NCBI RefSeq assembly: GCF_023017165.1
Contig: NZ_JALKBW010000001.1
Span: forward strand, 3,534,001-3,598,000
Direction: 5' to 3'
DNA from: Gordonia alkaliphila
GTDB lineage: Bacteria > Actinomycetota > Actinomycetes > Mycobacteriales > Mycobacteriaceae
Length of the DNA: 64,000 bases
A program made the position numbers and the translations under genes. The first letter of the stretch is position 1; the number at the start of each line of letters is the position of its first letter. The notes under the pieces are model-generated. The model saw only the letters and a list, made by a program, of their open reading frames with translations, was not told the DNA's origin and made no database searches. Below, in pieces: positions 56,233 to 64,000 of the stretch.

Positions 56233-58158
56233 GTGTGCGGTCTACTCGGAATGCTCACCGGTGACGGCTCCGCGTCGTCGCTCGTCGACCAGATCGCCGG
56301 CGCTTCGCGCTGCATGCGGCACCGCGGTCCCGATGATGCGCTCACCTGGCACGACGACGACCTGGTGCTGGGCTTCAACCGACTCTCCATCATCGACATC
56401 GAGCACTCCCCCCAGCCGCTGCTGTGGGGTCCGCCCGAGCAGCCGGAGCGGTACGCGCTGGCGTTCAACGGCGAGATCTACAACTACCTGGAGCTCCGCA
56501 AGGAGCTGCAGGAGGAGTTCGGCGCCGAGTTCGGCACCGAGGGCGACGGCGAGCCCATCGTCGTCGGCTTCCACCACTGGGGTCCCGACGTGGTCCGCAA
56601 GCTGCGCGGCATGTTCGCCTTCGCGGTGTGGGACACCGTCACCAAGAAACTGTTCCTCGCCCGCGATCCGTTCGGCATCAAGCCGCTGTACTGGGCCACC
56701 GGGCCCGGCGGCACCGCCTTCGGCAGCGAGAAGAAGAGTCTGCTGGAGCTGCTCGACAACCTGGGCCTGTCCGACGCCCTCGACCCGCGAGCCATCGAGC
56801 ATTACACCGCCCTGCAGTACGTGCCCGAACCCGAATCGCTGCACGCCGACATCCGCCGCCTCGAATCGGGCACCTACGCGACCCTGACGCCGGGCGCCAC
56901 GCCGACGGTCTCCCGCTACTTCACCCCCAAGTTCACCATCCGTCCCTTCGCGCACGACGCCGAGCAGGCCCGCTACGACGAGATCGCCGAAGTGCTGCGC
57001 GACTCGGTGGCCAAGCACATGCGCGCCGATGTGACGGTCGGCTCCTTCCTGTCCGGCGGCATCGACTCCACCGCCATCGCGGCGCTGGCGATCACCCACA
57101 ATCCGGACCTGATCACCTTCACCACCGGCTTCGAGCGCACCGGCTACTCGGAGATCGACGTCGCCGCCGAATCCGCGGAGGCGATCGGCGCGCGCCACGT
57201 GATCAAGGTGGTCAGCCCCGAGGAGTACATCGCGGCGATCCCGAAGATCATCTGGTATCTCGACGATCCGGTCGCCGACCCCGCCCTGGTGCCGCTGTAC
57301 TTCGTGGCCGCCGAGGCGCGCAAGCACGTGAAGGTGGTGCTGTCCGGCGAGGGCGCCGACGAGTTGTTCGGCGGCTACACCATCTACAAGGAGCCGCTAT
57401 CGCTGAAGGCCTTCGACCGGATGGGCCCGCGCCTGCGTCGCGCCGCCGGACGGCTCTCCGAGCGCATCCCGGAGGGCACCCGCGGCAAGAGCCTGCTGCA
57501 CCGCGGATCACTGACCTTGGAGGAGCGCTACTACGGCAACGCCCGCAGCTTCGACGACGAGCGCCTGCGTCGCGTCCTGCGCAACTACCGCCCGGAGTGG
57601 ACCCACACCGACGTGACCGCGCCGATCTACGCCGAGAGCGTCGGCATGGACCCGGTGGCCCGCATGCAGCACCTGGACCTGTTCACCTGGCTGCGCGGCG
57701 ACATCCTGGTCAAGGCCGACAAGATCACCATGGCCAACTCGCTCGAACTCCGCGTCCCGTTCCTGGACAAGGAGGTGTTCGACGTCGCCCAGGGGCTGCC
57801 GTTCGACCAGAAGATCGCCAACGGCACCACCAAGTACGCGCTGCGCAAGGCGCTGGAGCAGATCGTGCCCCCGCACGTGCTGCATCGCCGCAAGCTGGGC
57901 TTCCCGGTGCCGCTGCGCCACTGGCTGGCCGGCCCGGAGATGTTCGACTGGGCTCGACAGGTGATCGTCGACTCGGACACCGATCACCTCTTCGACAAGC
58001 AGTTCGTGCTGCAGATGCTCGACGAGCATCGCGCCGGCACCGTCGACAACAGCCGTCGGATCTGGACCGTGCTGTGCTTCATGATCTGGTACGGGATCTT
58101 CGTCGACGGTTCCGTCGACCCGCAGATCGACGAGCCGGACTACCCGGTACTCCTCTGA
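56233..58158 (+). CDS. asnB: Glutamine-hydrolysing asparagine synthetase AsnB (LtsA type)
   Basis: A 641-residue two-domain enzyme. It starts MCGLLGML, so the processed N-terminal Cys is the glutaminase nucleophile, and CMRHRGPDD and FNGEIYNYLELR follow. The synthetase PP-loop is SFLSGGIDSTAIAALA, with LSGEGADELFGGY. In Corynebacterium and relatives this enzyme (LtsA) affects wall integrity and lysozyme resistance, so it may amidate wall precursors. GTG start at 56233; divergent from ctaC. Confidence 0.93.
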   Translation: MCGLLGMLTGDGSASSLVDQIAGASRCMRHRGPDDALTWHDDDLVLGFNRLSIIDIEHSPQPLLWGPPEQPERYALAFNGEIYNYLELRKELQEEFGAEFGTEGDGEPIVVGFHHWGPDVVRKLRGMFAFAVWDTVTKKLFLARDPFGIKPLYWATGPGGTAFGSEKKSLLELLDNLGLSDALDPRAIEHYTALQYVPEPESLHADIRRLESGTYATLTPGATPTVSRYFTPKFTIRPFAHDAEQARYDEIAEVLRDSVAKHMRADVTVGSFLSGGIDSTAIAALAITHNPDLITFTTGFERTGYSEIDVAAESAEAIGARHVIKVVSPEEYIAAIPKIIWYLDDPVADPALVPLYFVAAEARKHVKVVLSGEGADELFGGYTIYKEPLSLKAFDRMGPRLRRAAGRLSERIPEGTRGKSLLHRGSLTLEERYYGNARSFDDERLRRVLRNYRPEWTHTDVTAPIYAESVGMDPVARMQHLDLFTWLRGDILVKADKITMANSLELRVPFLDKEVFDVAQGLPFDQKIANGTTKYALRKALEQIVPPHVLHRRKLGFPVPLRHWLAGPEMFDWARQVIVDSDTDHLFDKQFVLQMLDEHRAGTVDNSRRIWTVLCFMIWYGIFVDGSVDPQIDEPDYPVLL

Positions 58159-58170
58159 CCGTCGGTCGAC

Positions 58171-58203
58171 CCGGTGCTCCCCTCCCCCGGAGAGGAGCAC
58201 CGG
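58171..58203. terminator. Bidirectional terminator between asnB and adoK
   Basis: CCGGTGCTCCCCTCC and GGAGAGGAGCACCGG pair over 15 bp with one mismatch and a CCC loop, 12 bases past the asnB stop and 7 bases from the convergent adoK stop. Confidence 0.75.
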
Positions 58204-58210
58204 AACCGAG

Positions 58211-59182
58211 TTACAGCACCGCGCGGATGTCCGCCGCGGCGGCCTCGCCGTAGGCGGCGCCGATGCGCTCCAGCGCGGACTCGCGGTTCCACAGCCAGCC
58301 CTGCGTGGACTCGCATTCGAGGACCAGGGTGGCCACCATCGCGCCCAACTGCGCGGCACGCTCGTGCCGCAGGCCGCGGGACAGGCCGGTCAGGAAGCCG
58401 GCGCGGAAACCGTCGCCCACACCCGTCGGGTCGCTCTGGTCGTTCACCGGAACCACCGGCACCTGCAGGGGCGGCTGACCCGTCGCTGCGATCTCGATGC
58501 CGGCGCCGCCCTTGGTGGTGACGCGGACCTCGACCAGCTCGGCCACTTCCGCTTCGGTGAGGCCGGTCTTCTGCAGCAGCAGGCCCCACTCGTATTCGTT
58601 GGTGAACAGGAACTCGGCGCCCTCGATGAGGCCGCGGATGGTGTCGCCGTCGAGACGGGCCAACTGCTGGGAGGGATCGGCGGCGAACGGGATGCGGTGA
58701 TCGCGGCACAGCTCGGTGTGGCGGACCATCGCTTCGGGGTCGTCGGGCGCGATCAGGACCAGGTCGGGCCGACCGGTCTCGTCGAAGACCTCGGTGACGT
58801 CGATGTGCCGGGACTCGGACATGGCGCCCGGGTAGAAGAAGGCCAGCTGCGCCATGGTCTCGTCGGTGGTGCAGGTGAACCGGGCGGTGTGCTGGGTGCG
58901 CGAGATCCGCACGCCGCGGCAGTCGACGCCGTGGTCGGTGAGCCATTCGCGGTAGTCGCCGAAGTCTTCGCCGGCCGCTCCGATGAGCAGCGGCGTGCCG
59001 CCGAGCGCGCCGATGGCGAAAGCGATGTTGCCGCCGACGCCGCCGCGCCGCACCAGCAGGTCCTCGGTGAGGAAGCTCAGCGAGATGTGCTCCAACTGGT
59101 CGCTCAGCAACTGTTCGGAGAACTTTCCGGGGAACTTCATCAGATGGTCGGTCGCCAGCGACCCGCAGACAGCAATGAACAT
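58211..59182 (-). CDS. adoK: Adenosine kinase AdoK (PfkB/ribokinase family)
   Basis: A 323-residue ribokinase-fold enzyme matching the M. tuberculosis adenosine kinase Rv2202c. It starts MFIAVCGSLATDHLMKFPGKF, has RRGGVGGNIAFAIGALGG and the anion-hole/catalytic motif DPTGVGDGFRAGF. It salvages adenosine to AMP. Other PfkB substrates are possible but the N-terminus fits this subgroup closely. Confidence 0.88.
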   Translation of the reverse strand: MFIAVCGSLATDHLMKFPGKFSEQLLSDQLEHISLSFLTEDLLVRRGGVGGNIAFAIGALGGTPLLIGAAGEDFGDYREWLTDHGVDCRGVRISRTQHTARFTCTTDETMAQLAFFYPGAMSESRHIDVTEVFDETGRPDLVLIAPDDPEAMVRHTELCRDHRIPFAADPSQQLARLDGDTIRGLIEGAEFLFTNEYEWGLLLQKTGLTEAEVAELVEVRVTTKGGAGIEIAATGQPPLQVPVVPVNDQSDPTGVGDGFRAGFLTGLSRGLRHERAAQLGAMVATLVLECESTQGWLWNRESALERIGAAYGEAAAADIRAVL

Positions 59183-59211
59183 TCGTCCACGATAATCGGC
59201 GCGCAGACGCC

Positions 59212-59248
59212 ACCGGCCGCCTCCCCCTGGTTGGGGGAGGCGGCCGGT
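59212..59248 (-). terminator. Terminator after the Fe-S carrier gene
   Basis: A perfect 16-bp stem ACCGGCCGCCTCCCCC with a 5-base loop, 12 bases past the minus-strand stop at 59261. It lies before the adoK start and isolates that promoter. Confidence 0.85.
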
Positions 59249-59260
59249 GTGCGGGTCAGA

Positions 59261-59611
59261 TCAGTTGAACGAGTCGCCGCAGGCGCAGCTGCCGGTCGCG
59301 TTCGGGTTGTCGATCGTGAAGCCCTGCTTCTCGATGGAGTCGACGAAGTCGATGGTGGCGCCCTGCATGTACGGCACGCTCATGCGGTCCACGGCCAGCT
59401 TCACGCCGCCGAAGTCGGTCACCACGTCGCCGTCGAGGGTGCGGTCGTCGAAGAACAGCTGGTAGCGCAGGCCCGCGCAACCACCCGGCTGCACCTCGAT
59501 GCGCAGAGCCATGTCGTTGCGGCCCTCCTGGTCGAGAAGCGCCTTGGCCTTGGCTGCGGCGGAATCGGTCAGGACCACGCCCGTCTGGGCGGTCTCATTC
59601 TGGACGGTCAT
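59261..59611 (-). CDS. A-type iron-sulfur carrier protein (HesB/ErpA family, Rv2204c-like)
   Basis: A 116-residue protein with the three cluster Cys of the family: C in QPGGCAGLRYQLFFDD and the pair in GSCACGDSFN at the very end. MTVQNETAQTGVVLTDSAAA fixes the start at ATG 59611, with GAGGGAGC upstream. It delivers Fe-S clusters to target enzymes; the adjacent respiratory genes are plausible clients. Confidence 0.93.
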   Translation of the reverse strand: MTVQNETAQTGVVLTDSAAAKAKALLDQEGRNDMALRIEVQPGGCAGLRYQLFFDDRTLDGDVVTDFGGVKLAVDRMSVPYMQGATIDFVDSIEKQGFTIDNPNATGSCACGDSFN

Positions 59612-59699
59612 GGGTGCTCCCTCTGTCACGGCGCGAAGTGATGGCGCGAACGACGATACTTTTGACGAACCTTCCGCTACAACGGTACTCCGTACGCGT

Positions 59700-60833
59700 C
59701 TATTCCCCCACCGCCGAGGACTCCTCGGCGTTCTCCTCGACCGGATCGGCGGCGAGTTCGACGGTCGCCACCGTCGCCGGATCCCACCGCGCGGCCACCT
59801 CGGCCGCGAGATCGGTCAGTCGTGGTCCGGCGTTCGCGACCGCCTCCTCGATCGACCCCGTGTGGTGCGCCAGCGAATGCACCTCGCCCACGTTCGGCAC
59901 CACCTGGACCGGCAGGGTGGACTGGCCGGCCAGGACGATCACCGGCACCCCCGCACGATAGGCTTCGGCGGCGACGACGGCGACCACCTTGCCGCGCAGG
60001 GTCTGCGAATCCAGTCGGCCCTCACCGGTGATGACCACGTCGGCGGCGGCGATCTTGGCACGACGGCCGGTCTGTTCGGCGACGAACTCAGAGCCGGAGA
60101 CCCGACGGCCGCCCCACGCAAGCAGCACCGCGCCCAGTCCACCCGCCGCACCGGCACCGGGGGTGTCGGCCACCGCCACCCCGCAGTCGGCTTCGAGTTG
60201 CGCCGCCCACCCGATCATCCGCTTCTCCAGCAGCGCGACGGTCGACTCGTCTGCGCCCTTCTGCGGGCCGAAGACGGGCACCGCACCCGCCGGACCGAGC
60301 AGCGGGTTGTCCACGTCGGTCGCCACGATCAGCTCGACGTCGCTGAGCAGGCGCCGCGCGGCCGCGCATCCGCCGAGACGGTCGGACGCACCGCGACCGC
60401 CATCGGACACGGCTGAGCCGCCGAGCCCGACGACGATGGTGCGACAGCCGGCCAGCAGGGCTGCCGAGAGGAGATCGCCCACACCGGCGCTGGTGGCGGC
60501 GACCGCCGTGGACGGGGTCGGCGGCTGCTCCAGCAGGTGCAGTCCGCAAGCCTGCGCCGCCTCGAGGTAGGCCACCCCGTCGTGCAGCAGCCACGAGGCA
60601 CGTACCGGTTCGCCGAGCGGGCCGGTGACCGTCTGAGTGCGCACCTCGCCGCCGAAGGCGGTGGCCAGCACGTCGATGAAGCCCGGACCGCCGTCGGACT
60701 GCGGGGCCAGGACCACCACGTCGTCCGGTCGGCCGGCATGCCACCCCGCCCCGATCGCCGCGGCCGCCTGGACCGCGTCGAGGGTCCCCCCGAACGAATC
60801 CGGCATCACCGCCACCCGCACCCCGCCAGTCAT
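59700..60833 (-). CDS. Glycerate kinase, GarK/GlxK family (Rv2205c-like)
   Basis: A 377-residue kinase. It starts VAVMPDSFGGTLDAVQAAAAIGAGW, then APQSDGGPGF, VVGLGGSAVSDGGRGA, GPQKGADE and ITGEGRLDSQTLRGK, all typical of this family. Many members have PDSFKGS; here the Lys of that motif is Gly (PDSFGGT), which could lower activity. It converts glycerate to a phosphoglycerate. ATG at 60833. Confidence 0.88.
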   Translation of the reverse strand: MTGGVRVAVMPDSFGGTLDAVQAAAAIGAGWHAGRPDDVVVLAPQSDGGPGFIDVLATAFGGEVRTQTVTGPLGEPVRASWLLHDGVAYLEAAQACGLHLLEQPPTPSTAVAATSAGVGDLLSAALLAGCRTIVVGLGGSAVSDGGRGASDRLGGCAAARRLLSDVELIVATDVDNPLLGPAGAVPVFGPQKGADESTVALLEKRMIGWAAQLEADCGVAVADTPGAGAAGGLGAVLLAWGGRRVSGSEFVAEQTGRRAKIAAADVVITGEGRLDSQTLRGKVVAVVAAEAYRAGVPVIVLAGQSTLPVQVVPNVGEVHSLAHHTGSIEEAVANAGPRLTDLAAEVAARWDPATVATVELAADPVEENAEESSAVGE

Positions 60834-60918
60834 GACTGCAGACCCTAGTCGCGATGAAGGGCACTGGTGGCGCGATCGCGATCGAGACCGGGTTTGCGTA
60901 TGGCCTAAGCTCGTGGGC

Positions 60919-61593
60919 GTGAAGTTGCCCTGGAAATCCGGCGCCGATGCCGCCGACGAAGCCCCCGCGCAGAGCGTTGCCGACGCCGCGACCGCCGAGC
61001 CGGAGACCCCGGCCCGTTCCGGAGCGACGACCCCGGGCAAGGGTCGGCCCACCCCGAAGCGCCGCGATGCGCAGGGCCGCCGGTCCGGTCCGGTGGCACC
61101 GCCGCCGACCAACCGCGCCGAGGCGCGCGCCCGCCGCAAGGCGGAGAAGTCCACGCTCAGCAAGGAAGAGCGCAAGGAGCTGCGCGCCGAGCGGAACAAG
61201 GCGCGTTCCGAGCAGCGCGAGAAGATGATGTCCGGCGACGAGAAGTACATGATCGCCCGCGACCGCGGTCCCGTGCGCGCCTACACCCGCGACCTGGTCG
61301 ACTCGCGTCGCAACTTCGCCGGACTGTTCATGCCGTTCGCGATCGTGCTGATCGTCGCGATGATGCTTCCGGACTTCGCCTTCTACATCAACTTCCTGAT
61401 GCTGGCCTTCGTGGTCTTCATGCTCATCGACTCGGTGATCCTGGGCCGCATGGTGAACAAGCGGGTGCGCGAGCGCTACCCGGAGACCACCGACGGCGGC
61501 CTGCGCCTGGGCTTCTACGCGTTCACGCGCGCCATGCAGCTGCGGATGATGCGGGCGCCGCGCCCGCGCGTCTCCGTCGGCGACGAGGTCTAG
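60919..61593 (+). CDS. DUF3043 membrane protein (Rv2206-like)
   Basis: A 224-residue protein. The first 120 residues are highly charged ([31 protein letters not shown]), then [19 protein letters not shown] and two helices (about 138-155 and 160-178). Function unknown; conserved in actinobacteria at this locus. GTG at 60919. Divergent from the glycerate kinase gene, with 85 bases between. Confidence 0.87.
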   Translation: MKLPWKSGADAADEAPAQSVADAATAEPETPARSGATTPGKGRPTPKRRDAQGRRSGPVAPPPTNRAEARARRKAEKSTLSKEERKELRAERNKARSEQREKMMSGDEKYMIARDRGPVRAYTRDLVDSRRNFAGLFMPFAIVLIVAMMLPDFAFYINFLMLAFVVFMLIDSVILGRMVNKRVRERYPETTDGGLRLGFYAFTRAMQLRMMRAPRPRVSVGDEV

Positions 61594-61599
61594 CGCCGC

Positions 61600-61965
61600 A
61601 TGCGCACGCTGGTCCTGGGCGGGCCCGGCAGGCACGTCCGCGCGCGCCGAACAACTCCTCGCCGGACGTCCGACGGTGCGTCGGCTGTCCTGGAGTCGAC
61701 ACCGAACCTGGTCACGGCGCTGCGCGAGGATCCCGACACCGCGACCCTCGTCGACCACCTCGGCCACTGGTCCGCGGACGCCGCCGACCTGCCGGACGCG
61801 GTGGCGCGGTTCCGCGGCGACCTGGTGATCGTGAGCACCGACACCGAGTCGCTGGCGGCCGCCAATCTCGCGGTCGGCGCCGTCTGCGACGGCGTCGAGC
61901 TGATCGTCGCCGGCCGCGTCTTCGTCCCGACCGAACCGGTCGTCGCACCGACCGCCCCGCGGTGA
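61600..61965 (+). pseudogene. Degenerate CobU-like adenosylcobinamide kinase/guanylyltransferase
   Basis: The start MRTLVLGG and the later [21 protein letters not shown] and LVIVSTDTE follow CobU, but the protein is 121 residues instead of about 175-190. The P-loop (normally GGARSGKS) reads GGPGRHVR. In the +1 frame the same DNA gives [20 protein letters not shown], closer to CobU but still without the lysine. The central His region is missing. Either it decayed after two compensating frame changes and a deletion, or it has another role. Its stop overlaps the cobT start. Confidence 0.65.
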
Positions 61966-63137
61966 CCCCCGCCGCGCCGGTTCCGGCACCGGTCCTCCCC
62001 GACCGGGCAGCCCAGCCGACCGAGCAACCCGCGCCGACGGAGGCGCCTGCTCCCCGGGTGCCTGCGTCGACGGCACCCCTGGATCCGACCGACGCCGAGG
62101 TCTTCGACGTCATCGATCTGCCCGACGACGACGTCGCCGACGCGGCCCGCGCCCGTCTGCTGACCCTGACCAAACCGCCGAACGCCCTGGGGCGACTGGA
62201 AGACCTCGGCGTCTGGATCTCGTCCTGCCAGGGGGTGTGCCCGCCGCGTCGGATCACCGCTCCGGCGGTGGTGGTGTTCGCGGGCGATCACGGCGTCGCC
62301 CGCGACGGCGTCTCCGCCTTCCCCGCCGAAGTGACCAGCCAGATGGTCGCCAACATCGCCGCAGGCGGTGCCGCGATCAACGTGCTCGCCCGCCGGGCCG
62401 GCGCCTCGGTGCAGGTCCTGGACATGTCGGTCGACGCCGACGACCCCGATCCGCACGTGGCGCGCTACAAGGTGCGTCGCAGCACCGGCGACCTGCGCCG
62501 CGGCGAGGCCATGACGCTCGCCGAGGCACGCAGGGCCGTGGCCGCCGGGCGCGCGGTGGCCGACCAGTTGGTCGACGCCGGTGCCGACCTGCTGATCGCC
62601 GGCGACATGGGCATCGGCAACACCACCCCGGCCGCCGTCCTCACCGGCACCGTCACCGGCAAGGAACCGGTCGTGGTGGTCGGGCGCGGCACCGGGATCG
62701 ACGATGCGGGCTGGATCCGCAAGACGGCGGCGATCCGCGACGGCCTCCGCCACGGGCGCCGCCACCGGCACGACCCGCTGTCGTTGCTGGCCGCGGTGGC
62801 CGGCCCGGATCTGGCCGCAATGGCCGGTTTCCTGGCGCAGAGCGCGCTCCGCAAGACCCCGGTGATCCTCGACGGGATGGTGGTGACCTCGGCGGCGCTG
62901 ATCGCGAACGCCCTAGCCCCCGGCGCGGTGGCCTGGTGGTGCGCCGGCCATCGGTCCACCGAGCCGGCCCACGGTTTCGCCTTGTCCGAACTGGGCCTGG
63001 AACCGATCCTGGATCTGTCGATGCGTCTCGGCGAGGGCTCCGGCGCGGTCACCGCGCTCCCGGTGGTCGCCGACGCCGTCGACATCATGATCGACATGGC
63101 CACCTTCGGCGAAGCCGGTGTCGCCGACCAGGCCTGA
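61962..63137 (+). CDS. cobT: Nicotinate-nucleotide-dimethylbenzimidazole phosphoribosyltransferase CobT
   Basis: A 391-residue enzyme making alpha-ribazole phosphate for the lower ligand of cobalamin. It has [49 protein letters not shown], and near the C-terminus MRLGEGSGA, whose Glu is the catalytic base. About 55 Pro/Ala-rich residues precede the conserved part. GTG start overlapping the cobU-like stop. Confidence 0.93.
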   Translation: MTPAAPVPAPVLPDRAAQPTEQPAPTEAPAPRVPASTAPLDPTDAEVFDVIDLPDDDVADAARARLLTLTKPPNALGRLEDLGVWISSCQGVCPPRRITAPAVVVFAGDHGVARDGVSAFPAEVTSQMVANIAAGGAAINVLARRAGASVQVLDMSVDADDPDPHVARYKVRRSTGDLRRGEAMTLAEARRAVAAGRAVADQLVDAGADLLIAGDMGIGNTTPAAVLTGTVTGKEPVVVVGRGTGIDDAGWIRKTAAIRDGLRHGRRHRHDPLSLLAAVAGPDLAAMAGFLAQSALRKTPVILDGMVVTSAALIANALAPGAVAWWCAGHRSTEPAHGFALSELGLEPILDLSMRLGEGSGAVTALPVVADAVDIMIDMATFGEAGVADQA

Positions 63138-63144
63138 GTCGCCC

Positions 63145-63891
63145 GTGCGCACACTGCACGTGGCGCTCAGCTGGATGACGGTGCTGCCGGTACCGCAGCC
63201 GCGGTCGGCCCCCGACGCCCGCGTGGGGGCCGCGGTGATCGCCGCGCTCCCGGTGATCGGCCTGCTGCTCGGCGCGGCCACCGCCGGTATCGCCCTCGGC
63301 CTCGACGCCACGTCGCTGCCGAGTCCGCTGATCGGCGCGCTGTGCGTGGCCTTCGGTGCGCTCGCCACCCGCGGCATGCACCTGGACGGTCTGGCCGACA
63401 CCGTCGACGGCCTGGGCTGCTACGGCGACGCCGACCGGGTGCGCGCCGTGATGCGCAGCGGCGACGTCGGCCCGTTCGGCGCGGCCGCGCTGGTCCTCGT
63501 GCTGCTCATTCAGGCCCTGGCGTTCGGCGCCCTCACCGACGACGGGCGGTGGTGGACCATCGCCTTCGTGATCTTCGTCGGCCGCGTCACCGTGCCGATC
63601 GCATGCCGCCGCGCGCTGCCCGCCGCGAACGCGGACGGTTTCGGTGCGCTGGTGGCCGGCAGCCAGCGCCTGTCGATTCCGCTGTGGCTGGCCGCCGCCG
63701 CGGCCGCCGCCGTGGGAATCGGCCGGCCCGACGGATGGCTGCTGCCGGTGATCGCGCTGGTCGTCGCCGCCGTGTTCGCCGCGGTCTTCACCCGACACTG
63801 CGCCCGTCGCATGGGCGGCGTGTCCGGGGACGTCCTCGGCGCGACCCTCGAACTGTCGACGACGCTCGCGCTGATCGTGGTCCTCGTCTGA
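63145..63891 (+). CDS. cobS: Adenosylcobinamide-GDP ribazoletransferase CobS
   Basis: A 248-residue membrane enzyme joining alpha-ribazole to adenosylcobinamide-GDP. Motifs are SWMTVLPVP at the N-terminus, TRGMHLDGLADTVDGLG with its Asp cluster, DRVRAVMRSGDVGPFG, and GGVSGDVLGATLELS at the end. Six or seven helices. GTG at 63145, 7 bases after cobT. Confidence 0.92.
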   Translation: MRTLHVALSWMTVLPVPQPRSAPDARVGAAVIAALPVIGLLLGAATAGIALGLDATSLPSPLIGALCVAFGALATRGMHLDGLADTVDGLGCYGDADRVRAVMRSGDVGPFGAAALVLVLLIQALAFGALTDDGRWWTIAFVIFVGRVTVPIACRRALPAANADGFGALVAGSQRLSIPLWLAAAAAAAVGIGRPDGWLLPVIALVVAAVFAAVFTRHCARRMGGVSGDVLGATLELSTTLALIVVLV

Positions 63892-63928
63892 AGGCCGCGC
63901 ACCGGGTTCGCCTCGGGGCGCGGCCTTC
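63890..63928. terminator. Bidirectional terminator between cobS and ilvE
   Basis: GAAGGCCGCGC (63890-63900) pairs with GCGCGGCCTTC (63918-63928) across a 17-base loop. It starts within the cobS stop codon and lies 9 bases from the convergent ilvE stop. Confidence 0.65.
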
Positions 63929-63937
63929 GGCGAAGAA

Positions 63938-64000
63938 CTATCCGTGCAGGGTGGTCATCCAGCCGTGCGTGTCGGCGAAGGTACCGCGCTGCAGCCCGGT
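63938..64000 (-). CDS. ilvE: Branched-chain amino acid aminotransferase IlvE, C-terminal 20 codons only
   Basis: The reverse complement ends TGLQRGTFADTHGWMTTLHG followed by TAG. This is the C-terminus of actinobacterial IlvE (QxGxxxDxHGWM). The rest lies outside the window. IlvE also follows cobS in M. tuberculosis (Rv2210c). Confidence 0.88.
   Translation of the reverse strand, partial: TGLQRGTFADTHGWMTTLHG

Overview
The window is high-GC DNA (roughly two thirds G+C) from an actinobacterium of the order Mycobacteriales, the mycolic-acid group. Gene content and order follow the Mycobacterium tuberculosis block Rv2145c to Rv2210c closely: wag31, yggT, sepF, yggS, pgeF, the dcw division cluster, lppM, mptA, pknL, aroG, fadD15, pimB, the ctaE-qcrCAB and ctaC-ctaF respiratory genes, asnB, adoK, cobT-cobS and ilvE. 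Interspersed carotenoid genes and missing mycobacterial genes (mmpS3, Rv2180c, Rv2203) suggest a relative such as Gordonia, Williamsia, Tsukamurella or Dietzia rather than Mycobacterium itself. The genus cannot be fixed from sequence alone.

Positions 1-17700 hold a minus-strand division and wall operon read from mraZ (right) to wag31 (left): mraZ, rsmH, an ftsL-type gene, ftsI, murE, mraY, ftsW, murG, murC, ftsQ, ftsZ, pgeF, yggS, sepF, yggT, wag31. Most junctions are 4-bp overlaps. A six-copy GTGG array with helical spacing upstream of mraZ looks like the MraZ operator. The cluster is abnormal. No murD lies between mraY and ftsW. murF is missing except for a C-terminal-domain-like segment fused in frame to MurE.

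Positions 17750-31860 contain a DUF3040 protein, an SAV_6107-family protein, a GNAT acetyltransferase, LppM, an MTHFR-family protein, and then a polyprenyl synthase, crtI, mptA, crtB row that mixes carotenoid and lipoglycan genes. These are followed by the Rv2175c-like protein and its kinase PknL, AroG, RNase AS and a GT87-type mannosyltransferase. Positions 31890-43200 carry a PlsC acyltransferase, a ROK kinase, an ArsA-like protein, two START-fold proteins, FadD15, PimB, a lipoprotein peptidase and two NlpC/P60 hydrolases. One hydrolase sits behind a c-di-AMP (ydaO-type) riboswitch.

Positions 43350-59250 hold a DEDD exonuclease/GIY-YIG fusion, a stand-alone RAM-domain protein, trpD, and the cytochrome bcc-aa3 genes. 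A transposon scar (an IS256-family element inside a wrecked IS21-family element) separates qcrB from ctaF/ctaC, where mmpS3 would be expected. asnB and adoK follow. Positions 59260-64000 hold an A-type Fe-S carrier, glycerate kinase, a DUF3043 protein, a degenerate cobU-like gene, cobT, cobS and the 3' end of ilvE.

At least five otherwise intact genes (murC, the ftsL-type gene, the polyprenyl synthase, pknL and the ArsA-like gene) are each one base short, and the exonuclease gene may be a sixth. All shifts have the same sign, so systematic single-base deletion errors in the assembly are a serious possibility. Indel errors cannot explain the missing murD and murF.
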